44,511 nucleotides of DNA from Bacteroidales bacterium (GTDB lineage Bacteria > Bacteroidota > Bacteroidia > Bacteroidales > GCA-2748055), in NCBI GenBank assembly GCA_029210585.1, contig JARGFP010000012.1, forward strand, positions 1-44,511. The letters run 5' to 3'. A program made the translations under genes and the position numbers. The notes under the pieces are model-generated. The model saw only the letters and a program-made list of their open reading frames with translations, was not told the origin of the DNA and searched no databases. Every line of letters starts with the position of its first letter. The first letter of the stretch is position 1. Of the stretch, positions 25,933 through 34,400 are shown one piece after another.

Positions 25933-27441
25933 TCATTTTCCAAAGGCATACAAAAGTTCCGAAGTACGTATGTACAGATTATTTTCTGCGATTGCCGGAG
26001 TAGCAGTAATTTTTCCTTTCAGTTTGGTTTCAAAAACCACCTTCGGTTTTTTACCGGCTTCAATGACGTTGATGGTGCCGTTGTGGGCTGGTAGATAAAT
26101 GAACCCGTTTGCAGCAACCGGCGAGGCAATATAGGCACCTGGCGCTCCCAGTTTTTCCTGATAATGCACCTTGCCTGTTTGGGAATCCATGCAAGTTACC
26201 CATCCACCGTTTTTTACCATATAAATACAGTCATCGTTTGCCAATGGACTCGGTACTTCAGGATTCTTTTCAGGTTGCACCCACAAAATATCACTCAATG
26301 TTAATTCTCCTTTTAATTCAGGATTGAATGCCATTAAACCTACATCCTCTGTAAAACTGATTATTAAATTATAAAAAGACATCCACTCGTTTTCATCTGC
26401 CAACCCGTTTTTGTCGGAGTCAATTCGTCCATAGAAATTTCTTAAACTAAATGTAACTGCATCTGAGATATCGTTTTCCGGACGGTCGGTAATCATCATG
26501 CCTTCGGGAATTTCATTCCGGGAAATCAGCTTATCACCGTCCTGATCTAAAGCATTGACAGCTTTCTCAAATGTATCATATTCATAGAATTCACCCCTTC
26601 TGCCTTTTTCGGCAAACTCACCCCATCCGGCAACAAATATAATATTGTTATGTACGATAGGGGTGCCTGCGCCATTCGTCCTTAGATGAATCCACCACTG
26701 GGGTGCCCCAGTGGTTAAGGAATAAGAGGCGACTCCGCCAGAACGATGCAGGATTATCTGATCCTGAAAAATGGCTGGTGTACCAAAACACGGATAACCA
26801 TAGGTACTGAAAGGAGTACTTTCTTGTATGAAAGATTTCCAGATAACCGATCCATCGGTTTTATTCAGGGCAAGTAAATGGCGTTGTTCATTGCTACCAT
26901 GATCCATGGTTATTATTAATTTCTCATCTGCAATAACAGGTGAACTGGGATGCCCCCATTTAAATTCTGTAACCGGAATCGGGTAATTCCATTTCAAGGT
27001 TCCATTATGATCCAGGCACCTTAATCCTTCTGATCCGAAAAAAACATAAACACTGTTTTCATCAACTGCAACTGTTGCCTGGGCCGGACTGCTGATAGAG
27101 TGATATTGTTCTAATTTATCCGGGAATATTGAATCAATCCAGATAATGTTCCCTTTTTTCCTGTCAATGCATAAAGTCTGCAATTCGCTTTTCTCTTCAA
27201 TAAAACCCGTTAGAAATATTTTATCTTCCCATACAACCGGCGAAGAATTTCCATAAGGCAACTCAATTTTCCATAATAAGTTTTGACCTTCCCCGAATTT
27301 GACTGGCGGTTTGGCATCGGGTGCAGCAATGCCTGATGCATTTGGGCCTCTGAATTGGTTCCATTCGGAATGTTGCCCCCAGCAAACCATGGATAGAAAA
27401 ATAGAGACTGTGACTAACAATGAAGATGTTAATATTTTCAT
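25933..27441 (-). CDS. secreted PQQ-type beta-propeller with EF-hand insert
   Basis: A 502-residue exported protein with a signal peptide ending near CWGQ (about residue 23). WNQFRGPNASGIA begins the mature part, as in many PQQ-like quinoprotein propellers, and repeated blade motifs (for example DRKKGNIIW, NKTDGSVIWK, DSQTGKVHY) continue to the end. Two canonical calcium loops interrupt the propeller: DQDGDKLISRNE (299-310) and DSDKNGLADENE (341-352). No PQQ ligand set is evident, so it may be a structural propeller rather than a dehydrogenase. It lies 67 bp after the DUF5916 gene; its leader resembles the start-proximal part of the dispersed repeats but lacks the operator. Confidence 0.82.
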   Translation of the reverse strand: MKILTSSLLVTVSIFLSMVCWGQHSEWNQFRGPNASGIAAPDAKPPVKFGEGQNLLWKIELPYGNSSPVVWEDKIFLTGFIEEKSELQTLCIDRKKGNIIWIDSIFPDKLEQYHSISSPAQATVAVDENSVYVFFGSEGLRCLDHNGTLKWNYPIPVTEFKWGHPSSPVIADEKLIITMDHGSNEQRHLLALNKTDGSVIWKSFIQESTPFSTYGYPCFGTPAIFQDQIILHRSGGVASYSLTTGAPQWWIHLRTNGAGTPIVHNNIIFVAGWGEFAEKGRRGEFYEYDTFEKAVNALDQDGDKLISRNEIPEGMMITDRPENDISDAVTFSLRNFYGRIDSDKNGLADENEWMSFYNLIISFTEDVGLMAFNPELKGELTLSDILWVQPEKNPEVPSPLANDDCIYMVKNGGWVTCMDSQTGKVHYQEKLGAPGAYIASPVAANGFIYLPAHNGTINVIEAGKKPKVVFETKLKGKITATPAIAENNLYIRTSELLYAFGK

Positions 27442-27508
27442 GATTTTTGATTTTAGCAGTTGCGTTTAAAACCTATGACCATTAGACATGTAAGAATACT
27501 TAGAGCGT

Positions 27509-29740
27509 TTACAATCTGAACGTATACGTATATTTTAGCAGCACGGTTCGCCTGGCAGAGCGGGGCATTGCAGGTTCAGACTGCTCCAGGCTGGTATTCA
27601 ACCCCTCGTCGTAAACAAGGTAAAAATCGCTTCCTTCGCGTGGGTTGTACCTGAACCGGATATTTCCAAGCACCCCATTGATGGCGCTATTGTACTGCAC
27701 AAAAGCCGATAGGGAGGTTTTCGTTGTTAAGGTCATTAATCCGTTAAAGCGAATGATATGGTTGGTAAATTCCATGGAACGTTCAGGAAATCTTACCCTG
27801 TCAATACGGTAAAATAAACCGATATCAAAGTCTGTACCCAGCTTAATGCTTGGAGCAGAAAAGAACGACCATTTCCATCCATCGTAAAAGTTTCCGGCTT
27901 CGGTATAAAAATTTGCCTGAATTTTATGAGCTCCTGATGTATTGTATTGGGCGCTGAGGAATGTAAAGGCGTATCTTCCTGCAGGAACTTCAGCCTGATT
28001 ATTACCAAGGAAAAGGGTATCAGGCAGGGTTTCTAAAAACCAGTTTGCTCCAATGTTTCCCCCGAAACCTTTTTTAGCTTCAAAGTTCCATTGCACAATC
28101 CCATTGGTGGTTTCATGATTTCCGGTTGCAGTATTCTGAAAGTTGTATCCGGTAAAAGAAATCTTATGGAAACGAATGGTCCTGCTTTTTTCGGGTAGCC
28201 AGCCCCGATGCAAAATTACCCTGGGCCCGTGATAATTTTGTTTAATTTCAAAACCCATTCCCGGATTAAACCCCTTGCCCGACCAGGTGTAAGCCAGGTC
28301 ATAACCAAAACCAATTAATTTTCGCCGTTGCCAGTTAATCAGGAATCGCGAAGGAGCCAAATCAATAAAATTGTTGGCCATACCATTTTCAAAAGTTTGG
28401 GCAAACCTCATTGTCAGGTATTCATTGCCGATAACCCGGATTTGGCCATCGAGTCCATAAGCCACGTTATAACTGCCGTTCATTCCCAGCCTGCTGGTCA
28501 TCATCCCACCTACGTAAGAATTGGCATTCAAAATCTTTCGTTTTGTACGGAGGACACCAAAATTTTCGGAAGGATTATTTATAAATTGTGCAGTTTGCAT
28601 GTTGAGAAATCCGACGTCCCATTTTCCGGTTCTCCCGGTGAGGCGTGCACCTCCGTATATACGGACAGGATTTCCATTATAAAGCCCAATCCGGCGGCTG
28701 TAAAACAAATTATTTCCACCCAGAAATGAAAAATCGAACACATCCGCTTTTTCCAGAAAAAAGACCCGCTTTTCGGGAAAATAAAGTGAAAACCGGGTGA
28801 GGTTGATCATTTGGTCATCGGCTTCTACCTGTGCAAAATCGGTGTTGATGGTGATGTCGGCAGTCAGGTTGTTCGTGAGGCTGTATTTTATATCCAACCC
28901 GGCATCCTTTTTAAAGGTTGAATTCATTTCATATGCCGTGCCTTCTTCATTGAGTGCGTTTGCCTGGTTTACCCCCGAAGTAACATAAGGTGTAACATAC
29001 ACCGGGTTTTTTGGATCCAGCCCTTCAAATTCAATTTCAGCACAGAGTGAAGGTTTCCAGAAAGGTATCGGATAGTCAGGGGAAGATATTGGCCAGGTGG
29101 CAATTTCTGCTTTGGCTGCACAGAACCTCATCAACAGGAGACCCATTTGTGTTTTTTCATTGTTTACCTGGTAGCGCAAGCTTGAAAATGGAATTCTGAA
29201 TTCAGCAGACCATCCATTGTCTGAAATATGGGTTTTGACATCCCAAAAGGTATTCCAGCTGAAGCTAACGTCATTATTCCAATCTGCACAATCATTTTTT
29301 ACAGTTCCATCTGTTCGCAGGCCATTGGGATTGGTGTGAAATGAGACAATATTTTCTTTATCATTGAATGAGTCAATGAGAACACCCAGCCAATCAGAGG
29401 AACTGGAACTGTAATCTCTTTTTTTACCTACCGCACGAATGTCGGTAGAATCGTTGTAGTGTAACCAGCCAGAGACATAAAAACAGGCATCATCATAAGC
29501 TATTTTCATAACCGATTCCTCGGTAGGTTCAATTCCAAACTCGGGGTTTAGCATGATCATTGGCAGCGCTTCAACTGACTGCCAGGCTGCTTCATCCGGT
29601 ACTCCGTCGAAGATAATTTCGCCTGATATTCTGGTGACTTTTAATGGCACAGGAGGAAGTGCATCATCCCTGCTTTGCGCATAATTGTGCATAGGCAATA
29701 AACAGGTAAAAACCAGCAGCAGGATTACAAAGCAGGTCAT
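27509..29740 (-). CDS. DUF5916 outer-membrane-type protein with CBM9-like domain
   Basis: A 743-residue exported protein. After a signal peptide ending near HNYAQS (about residue 22), residues about 35-220 form a carbohydrate-binding-module-9-like domain (ISGEIIFDGVPDEAAW, YVSGWLHYND, WLGVLIDSFND). The rest matches the DUF5916 family and is rich in alternating beta strands ending in an aromatic-containing terminal strand (LLKYTYTFRL), suggesting an outer-membrane barrel. Function is unknown; families with this architecture often sit near secreted enzymes. The gene begins 23 bp after the SnoaL-like gene, so the two are co-transcribed. Confidence 0.82.
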   Translation of the reverse strand: MTCFVILLLVFTCLLPMHNYAQSRDDALPPVPLKVTRISGEIIFDGVPDEAAWQSVEALPMIMLNPEFGIEPTEESVMKIAYDDACFYVSGWLHYNDSTDIRAVGKKRDYSSSSSDWLGVLIDSFNDKENIVSFHTNPNGLRTDGTVKNDCADWNNDVSFSWNTFWDVKTHISDNGWSAEFRIPFSSLRYQVNNEKTQMGLLLMRFCAAKAEIATWPISSPDYPIPFWKPSLCAEIEFEGLDPKNPVYVTPYVTSGVNQANALNEEGTAYEMNSTFKKDAGLDIKYSLTNNLTADITINTDFAQVEADDQMINLTRFSLYFPEKRVFFLEKADVFDFSFLGGNNLFYSRRIGLYNGNPVRIYGGARLTGRTGKWDVGFLNMQTAQFINNPSENFGVLRTKRKILNANSYVGGMMTSRLGMNGSYNVAYGLDGQIRVIGNEYLTMRFAQTFENGMANNFIDLAPSRFLINWQRRKLIGFGYDLAYTWSGKGFNPGMGFEIKQNYHGPRVILHRGWLPEKSRTIRFHKISFTGYNFQNTATGNHETTNGIVQWNFEAKKGFGGNIGANWFLETLPDTLFLGNNQAEVPAGRYAFTFLSAQYNTSGAHKIQANFYTEAGNFYDGWKWSFFSAPSIKLGTDFDIGLFYRIDRVRFPERSMEFTNHIIRFNGLMTLTTKTSLSAFVQYNSAINGVLGNIRFRYNPREGSDFYLVYDEGLNTSLEQSEPAMPRSARRTVLLKYTYTFRL

Positions 29741-29763
29741 GTTTCATTACCTCATAGAAATGT

Positions 29764-30291
29764 TTATTCGGAAGGTATAACTCCTAATTGCTTCATGAAA
29801 CCCAGCTCATCATAAAACTGCCAGAATTCCTTAATTTTCCCGTCCTTGATGAGGAATAGATCCATCCCTTCAGTGCTTATGCGTTTACCTGTTGCCGGAA
29901 TCCCCATTAAATCAACGGTATTGTCGAAAGACATATCCCATCTGAGAAACACGTAATCTCCTTCAGCGACAATTTCGTAATGATTTATTTTTGCATTTTT
30001 CATGCTTGCGTACATTTCATCCATGCTTTTTACCCCGTCAATTCCCTTGATGTCATCCATTCCTGGTAAATGGAGAACGACACCAGGTGCCAGAATTTCA
30101 TCCGCCAGCTCCCATTTCCTGTCAATGCCCAGATCAGAATGCCAACGCTCAGCTATGGCTTTGTTTTTTTCTAATTTTTCAAGCTCTGCTTTTTGCTCTT
30201 CCAGTTGTGCCAAAGCTTTATTATCCTGGCAGGAAGTATTCATTATGAATGCCAGAGATACAAATGCCAATAAGAATGTAAATCGTTTCAT
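29764..30291 (-). CDS. SnoaL-like lipoprotein (ester cyclase family)
   Basis: A 175-residue predicted lipoprotein with lipobox MNTSC (C21). After a charged linker, residues about 45-170 form a SnoaL/NTF2-like domain (ERWHSDLGIDRKWELADEIL, GVKSMDEMYASM, ISTEGMDLFLIKDGKIKEFWQF). Such proteins bind small hydrophobic molecules or isomerise them; the reaction here is unknown. The first 44 residues are nearly the same as in the lipoprotein at 20777-21283, although the mature domains differ. Operator C lies 67 bp upstream. It is the first gene after regulator 2 and begins a run with the DUF5916 and propeller genes. Confidence 0.82.
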   Translation of the reverse strand: MKRFTFLLAFVSLAFIMNTSCQDNKALAQLEEQKAELEKLEKNKAIAERWHSDLGIDRKWELADEILAPGVVLHLPGMDDIKGIDGVKSMDEMYASMKNAKINHYEIVAEGDYVFLRWDMSFDNTVDLMGIPATGKRISTEGMDLFLIKDGKIKEFWQFYDELGFMKQLGVIPSE

Positions 30292-30297
30292 AATTTT

Positions 30298-30442
30298 GGA
30301 TTTTAGTAGTTGTTTTTAAAACCTTAAAAAAATCATCATGTAAAATTCCGGATTCCCATGTTGCAGGAACAAGCAATTATGTTGCAATGGGTTATAAATT
30401 TGTCCTGTGAGATAAATTAATTCGGAAAAAAGGCAAGAAGCG
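30298..30442 (-). repeat. dispersed promoter-region repeat, copy C
   Basis: The longest match to copy A, extending through the GAGATAAATTAATTC tail to the AGGCAAGAAGCG region. It separates the SnoaL-like gene from the 3' end of regulator 2. Confidence 0.85.
30358..30386 (-). promoter_or_regulatory. putative AraC-type operator C (direct repeat, 21-bp period)
   Basis: ATGTTGCA at 30358-30365 and 30379-30386, with the same 13-bp spacer sequence as copy A. It is 67 bp upstream of the SnoaL-like start, nearly the same distance as in copy A. Confidence 0.6.
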
Positions 30443-30481
30443 TAATATGGGTTGTTGCGGAATAAAAACAAAATTCCCGGA

Positions 30482-32938
30482 TCAGTCAATTTCAAAATTC
30501 AGTGCATATTTCACGGCCTCATCAAAACTCATGGCCCGGCCTTCATCCTGGTATTGGTTTGTGAGTTCTTCTCCCACTTTCTTCCTGGCACCTTCGATGT
30601 AGGTGCAGATCCAGTCATCCCAGAATCCGGCAAGTCCTTTTAGATGTATTCCATTCTGGCAGGCTGCCTCACGAGCTGCGGCATCTAAACGGATGGATTT
30701 TTCATACCGGGATTGCCCCGAAACTGCAAAAGCAATACCTTGCAGATCGGTAATACTTTGTATTGTGTTGCCATATTTCCAGCAAGTTTCTATACTTGAG
30801 GCGTATCGCCTCTCAGCGTCTTTGAAATCTCTTTCACCTAATGCAACATCACCCATATAGTGACGTGCAAGGATTATTCCATCAGGTTGATTCAGTTTCT
30901 CGGAGGTCTCCAGTAATTCAAATATCAATGGTTTTACCTGGCTGAAGTTTTTTGCAGATAAATAGGTAAAACAGACATAACCCAGGCAATGGTTGATCAG
31001 TTCCAGGTTCCTGGTCTTTTTTGCCAGCTCCATGCATTGTCTGCCGCAGGCCTGACTTGATTCTAAATCCCCTACGCTTTGATAAGGAAAGATCAAATCC
31101 CGAAGAACGGCAGCTTCCACCTCAATATTCTCATTTTGCCTCCACAGATTCAAACTCTCATTCAATAGATCAATGGCTTTCGGCACCTCTTCAGTCAGGG
31201 ATAACATGAGTCCCAATCCGTATAATACCCGGGCATGGGACTCTGTGTGGGATGTGTTTTTAGCCAATGCTCTTTCAAGAAAATCACAGCCCACAACCAT
31301 GTGAGAATGAAATCGCCAGAACCAGCCAAGGGCTCCAGAAAGTCTGATAAACATCTCCGGAGCGTTATTATCGGACCAGTTTAGCGCAGAAATTAAATTA
31401 TCATGCTCCTGATCTAATTTTTCAATCCATGTTTGCTGAGACTTCAGTCGTTCATGAAATGCCTTTTCTGCCATCCAGGTAAAATATTCCAAATGCTTTT
31501 CACTTGTCTCATCTGCCTCATTGGTTTCCAGGACCAGTTTTTTTCCATATTGCCTCAGGGTTTCCAGCATTTTGTACCTCATTTGACCTTTTGTACTGTA
31601 GGTTGTCTGGATCATGCATGTGTCAATCAGGTGGGGAAGGGCATCCAGAATTCTTTCATTTGACAGGAATTCATTTGCACAAACCTCTTCTGCAGCGGTC
31701 AGGTCAAATCCACCAGTAAAAACACTCAATTTCCGAAACAAGGTTTTTTCTTCCTCTGAAAGGAGGTTATAACTCCATTCAATGGTTGCCTGAAGTGTTT
31801 TATGACGTTCAATTGTTCCCGGGACCCTGGAAGGAATTTCAGCCAGCCTTCCTCCGAAACGATCGATTATTGCATGTATGTCCATATACTTTATCCTGCC
31901 CGCTACCAGTTCAACTGCCAGCGGAATTCCGTCAACCTTTTGACAGATGGTGACTACTTCAGATATATTTTCATTGGCAAGTTTAAAACCGGGATTGTTT
32001 GATAGTGCACGGTCGGCAAACAACCTGACTGCTTCTGATCTGTTACCATACTCCACATTAATCACAGGTGCAGGGTCTTCCAGGCTTAGTGGGGAAATGA
32101 ACCATACTTTTTCTTCTTTTATATTTAATGCCTCACGACTGGTCACAACGATTGACAAACCAGGAACTGACTGAATCAGCGTGGCCGATAATTCGGCACA
32201 GGCCGATAACAGGTGTTCACAATTATCAAGCAGGATTAATAGTTTCTTTTCCAGGATTCTTTCAATAAGGATCTCCATCATTTCTTTACCCGGAACCTCA
32301 GCGATATCAAGGGCACTCAATACCTGTTTTGTTACAAGTTCTATTGTTTCAACAGGTACCAGGTTTACAAACCAGATTCCATCTTTGTATTCCTTTGCTA
32401 ATTTTGGAATCGCCTCACAAGCTAGCCTGGTTTTGCCGCACCCCCCCGTGCCAACCAGGGAAACAATACGGTTTTCTTTTACTAAACTTAAAATGGTATT
32501 AATCTCACTTTCCCGGCCAATGAACGAAGTGGTTTGATCAGGAAAGTTCTTTATTACATTTTTATTATTCTGTAAAGTTTGGCATTCTTCATTATCTCCT
32601 GCATAATTTTCAACTTCGCTGGGTGGGTATCCAAAATGGTCTTTGAAACATTTACTAAAGTAATTTGCACTTCCAAATCCAGCTGCAAAAGCAACTTCCG
32701 ACATGGTATATGCTTGTTCTTTAAGCATTTCCATGGCTTTGTTTAACCTTACTTTTCGCAAGTACTGGCTAACTGAATCACCCGTAATATTTTTGATTCT
32801 CCTGTGAAGGTTGGAACGGCTCATGTTCATTTCACAGGCCAATCCGGATACACCAAACCGTTCATTTTGAATATTGGAATTAATTATTTCATCAATCTGT
32901 TGTGTGAAATTTTTATATAATGAATTCCGAATCGGCAT
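30482..32938 (-). CDS. AraC-HTH / STAND NTPase / TPR-like regulator 2
   Basis: An 818-residue full-length paralogue of regulator 1 with the same domain order and motif spacing: an AraC double helix-turn-helix (10-108; NMSRSNLHRRI, EVAFAAGFGSANYFSKCF), TTSFIGRESEI, Walker A GTGGCGKT (163-170), Walker B LLILLDNCEH, a TSREAL sensor, and a long helical C-terminus ending GRAMSFDEAVKYAL. The DNA-recognition helices of the two are very similar, so they may bind the same operators, while the C-terminal ligand-sensing halves are more diverged. Its 3' end adjoins copy C of the dispersed repeat, mirroring regulator 1 and copy B. It heads the accessory block. Confidence 0.88.
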   Translation of the reverse strand: MPIRNSLYKNFTQQIDEIINSNIQNERFGVSGLACEMNMSRSNLHRRIKNITGDSVSQYLRKVRLNKAMEMLKEQAYTMSEVAFAAGFGSANYFSKCFKDHFGYPPSEVENYAGDNEECQTLQNNKNVIKNFPDQTTSFIGRESEINTILSLVKENRIVSLVGTGGCGKTRLACEAIPKLAKEYKDGIWFVNLVPVETIELVTKQVLSALDIAEVPGKEMMEILIERILEKKLLILLDNCEHLLSACAELSATLIQSVPGLSIVVTSREALNIKEEKVWFISPLSLEDPAPVINVEYGNRSEAVRLFADRALSNNPGFKLANENISEVVTICQKVDGIPLAVELVAGRIKYMDIHAIIDRFGGRLAEIPSRVPGTIERHKTLQATIEWSYNLLSEEEKTLFRKLSVFTGGFDLTAAEEVCANEFLSNERILDALPHLIDTCMIQTTYSTKGQMRYKMLETLRQYGKKLVLETNEADETSEKHLEYFTWMAEKAFHERLKSQQTWIEKLDQEHDNLISALNWSDNNAPEMFIRLSGALGWFWRFHSHMVVGCDFLERALAKNTSHTESHARVLYGLGLMLSLTEEVPKAIDLLNESLNLWRQNENIEVEAAVLRDLIFPYQSVGDLESSQACGRQCMELAKKTRNLELINHCLGYVCFTYLSAKNFSQVKPLIFELLETSEKLNQPDGIILARHYMGDVALGERDFKDAERRYASSIETCWKYGNTIQSITDLQGIAFAVSGQSRYEKSIRLDAAAREAACQNGIHLKGLAGFWDDWICTYIEGARKKVGEELTNQYQDEGRAMSFDEAVKYALNFEID

Positions 32939-33069
32939 AAAAAATATGTTTATTATTTATGCATGAACTTTGACCAATAAAATTTAAAACAATAAGCACT
33001 CTAAAACAAATTTATTGACAAATAATTGTATGATTTTCATTTGTACTTCTAAGCCGGCCAATGGCAGAC

Positions 33070-33128
33070 GTTCGAAGTATCAGTGCAGCTCTGTTCGGCC
33101 AGGTACGGCTGTTCGAAGTATCAGTGCA
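33070..33128. repeat. two-copy direct repeat, 41-bp period, overlapping the folE stop
   Basis: GTTCGAAGTATCAGTGCA occurs at 33070-33087 and 33111-33128, with partly similar CGGCCA-type sequence between. The second copy contains the folE stop codon and last His codon (minus strand). Confidence 0.87.
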
Positions 33129-33759
33129 ATGTTTTACCGATGAGGTGGATGAACTCTTCGCGGGTGTTGAGGTTATTGAGAAATTCACCCGTGAAGGCGG
33201 AAGTAGTGGTTACGGAGTGCTGTTTCTGCACGCCGCGCATGACCATGCAGAGGTGCTGTGCCTCGATCACCACGGCAACGCCCAGTGGCTCGAGTGTTTC
33301 CTGGATGCAGTCGCGGATCTGGACGGTGAGCCGTTCCTGCACCTGCAGCCTGCGGGCAAAAGCTTCTGCCACCCTGGCAATCTTGCTCAGACCGGTGATG
33401 TAGCCGTTGGGGATATAGGCAATGTGTGCTTTCCCGAGGAAAGGCAGCATGTGGTGTTCGCACATGGAGTAAAGCTCAATGTCCTTTACGATCACCATCT
33501 GCTGGTATTCTTCCCTGAATTTGGCCGATTCCAGTATTTTTTGCGGATCCTGACCGTACCCCTGGGTAAGAAACTGCATCGCTTTGGCAACGCGTTCGGG
33601 GGTTTTTGACAGCCCTTCCCGGTCAGCATCCTCGCCGATCAGTCCCAGGATCTCCTGGTAATGCTGTGTAAGTTTCTCTGTTGTTTCCCCGTCAAATTCA
33701 TCGATGCGGTTGTAGCCGTCCAATGCATTTTCCCCGGTGCCGTTATTGATGATTTTCAT
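33121..33759 (-). CDS. folE: GTP cyclohydrolase I
   Basis: A 212-residue enzyme that opens GTP to 7,8-dihydroneopterin triphosphate, the first step of folate and biopterin synthesis. Zinc and catalytic residues are C100, H102 and H103 ([10 protein letters not shown]) and C171 ([10 protein letters not shown]). The GLSKIARV and [10 protein letters not shown] blocks are intact. It starts 11 bp after the PTPS-like gene, and the two are surely one transcription unit. The final codon and stop are shared with a tandem repeat. Confidence 0.96.
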   Translation of the reverse strand: MKIINNGTGENALDGYNRIDEFDGETTEKLTQHYQEILGLIGEDADREGLSKTPERVAKAMQFLTQGYGQDPQKILESAKFREEYQQMVIVKDIELYSMCEHHMLPFLGKAHIAYIPNGYITGLSKIARVAEAFARRLQVQERLTVQIRDCIQETLEPLGVAVVIEAQHLCMVMRGVQKQHSVTTTSAFTGEFLNNLNTREEFIHLIGKTLH

Positions 33760-33770
33760 TCGTTAATTTT

Positions 33771-34184
33771 TTATTCCCCGAAGTATTCCACTGAATTGTT
33801 CTCGGTCTCTTCGAGTTTCACGCGGTGCAATTCCACGCCCAGCTTCCGGATCTCCGGTTCCAGCTGGTTCCAGATCCCCACTGCCAGGTTCTCGGTGGAG
33901 GCGATCACATTTTCCATGAAATCCACTTCGGTATTGATATTCTTGTGGTCGAGCTTTTCAACGACCTTTTCCTTGATAATGACACTTACATCCTTCAGGT
34001 CCACCACGTATCCCAGGTCGTCATTCACCTTCCCCCTGATGGTCACCCACAATACGTAGTTGTGACCATGCCAGCTGGGATTGGCACACTGTCCGTACAG
34101 TGCGATGTTCTCGCTGTCGTTCAGACCCGGCTTCATCAGCCGGTGGGCTGCGCTGAAACGTTCTCTTCTTGTTAAGTATACCAT
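33771..34184 (-). CDS. 6-pyruvoyl-tetrahydropterin synthase family protein (PTPS-II-like)
   Basis: A 137-residue homologue of QueD and PTPS. I start it at the ATG at 34184 (MVYLTRRERFSAAHRL); a longer frame from 34223 adds residues outside the family. Zinc ligands are H14, H39 and H41 (WHGHNY). The cysteine motif is C33-x5-HGH (CANPSWHGH), the spacing of mammalian-type PTPS, not the C-x3-HGH of E. coli QueD. This suggests that it makes 6-pyruvoyl-tetrahydropterin for a biopterin cofactor instead of 6-carboxy-tetrahydropterin for queuosine, although many such proteins are labelled 6-carboxytetrahydropterin synthase. Its partner folE supplies the substrate directly. Confidence 0.88.
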   Translation of the reverse strand: MVYLTRRERFSAAHRLMKPGLNDSENIALYGQCANPSWHGHNYVLWVTIRGKVNDDLGYVVDLKDVSVIIKEKVVEKLDHKNINTEVDFMENVIASTENLAVGIWNQLEPEIRKLGVELHRVKLEETENNSVEYFGE

Positions 34185-34191
34185 AATCTGC

Positions 34192-34225
34192 CAAAATAAC
34201 CTTTCAAAAGCGCTTATGTTCAAAA
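34192..34225 (-). promoter_or_regulatory. possible promoter of ptpS-folE
   Basis: On the minus strand TTTTG (34221-34225) is followed after 21 bp by TTATTTTG (34192-34199), one mismatch from TAnnTTTG. A better -7 match, TAATTTTG at 34229-34236, lacks a -33 partner. Tentative. Confidence 0.3.
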
Positions 34226-34377
34226 GTACAAAATTATTATTGCGATGGGGTGCAGGGGCTTACCTAATTTTCGCCATGGGGTATTATAATTGTATCCTGA
34301 ACAGGCGCGAGGTTCGGTTTCAAGTTGTCTGTTTTCATGTATCGGGGCCTGAAATCCAAAGGCTCGCCAGATTTTTG

Positions 34378-34385
34378 TATGTTTG
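34378..34385 (+). promoter_or_regulatory. -7-like element before hldD
   Basis: TATGTTTG matches TAnnTTTG exactly, 15 bp before the hldD start. No clear -33 element is present, and transcription from here would leave only a very short leader. Confidence 0.3.
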
Positions 34386-34400
34386 AAAAAAAATTCAGGG

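Noticed and set aside
20414-33060. Integrative mobile element covering the A+T-richer block
   Set aside because: I found no integrase, transposase, tRNA target or flanking direct repeats, so only a compositional shift can be claimed.
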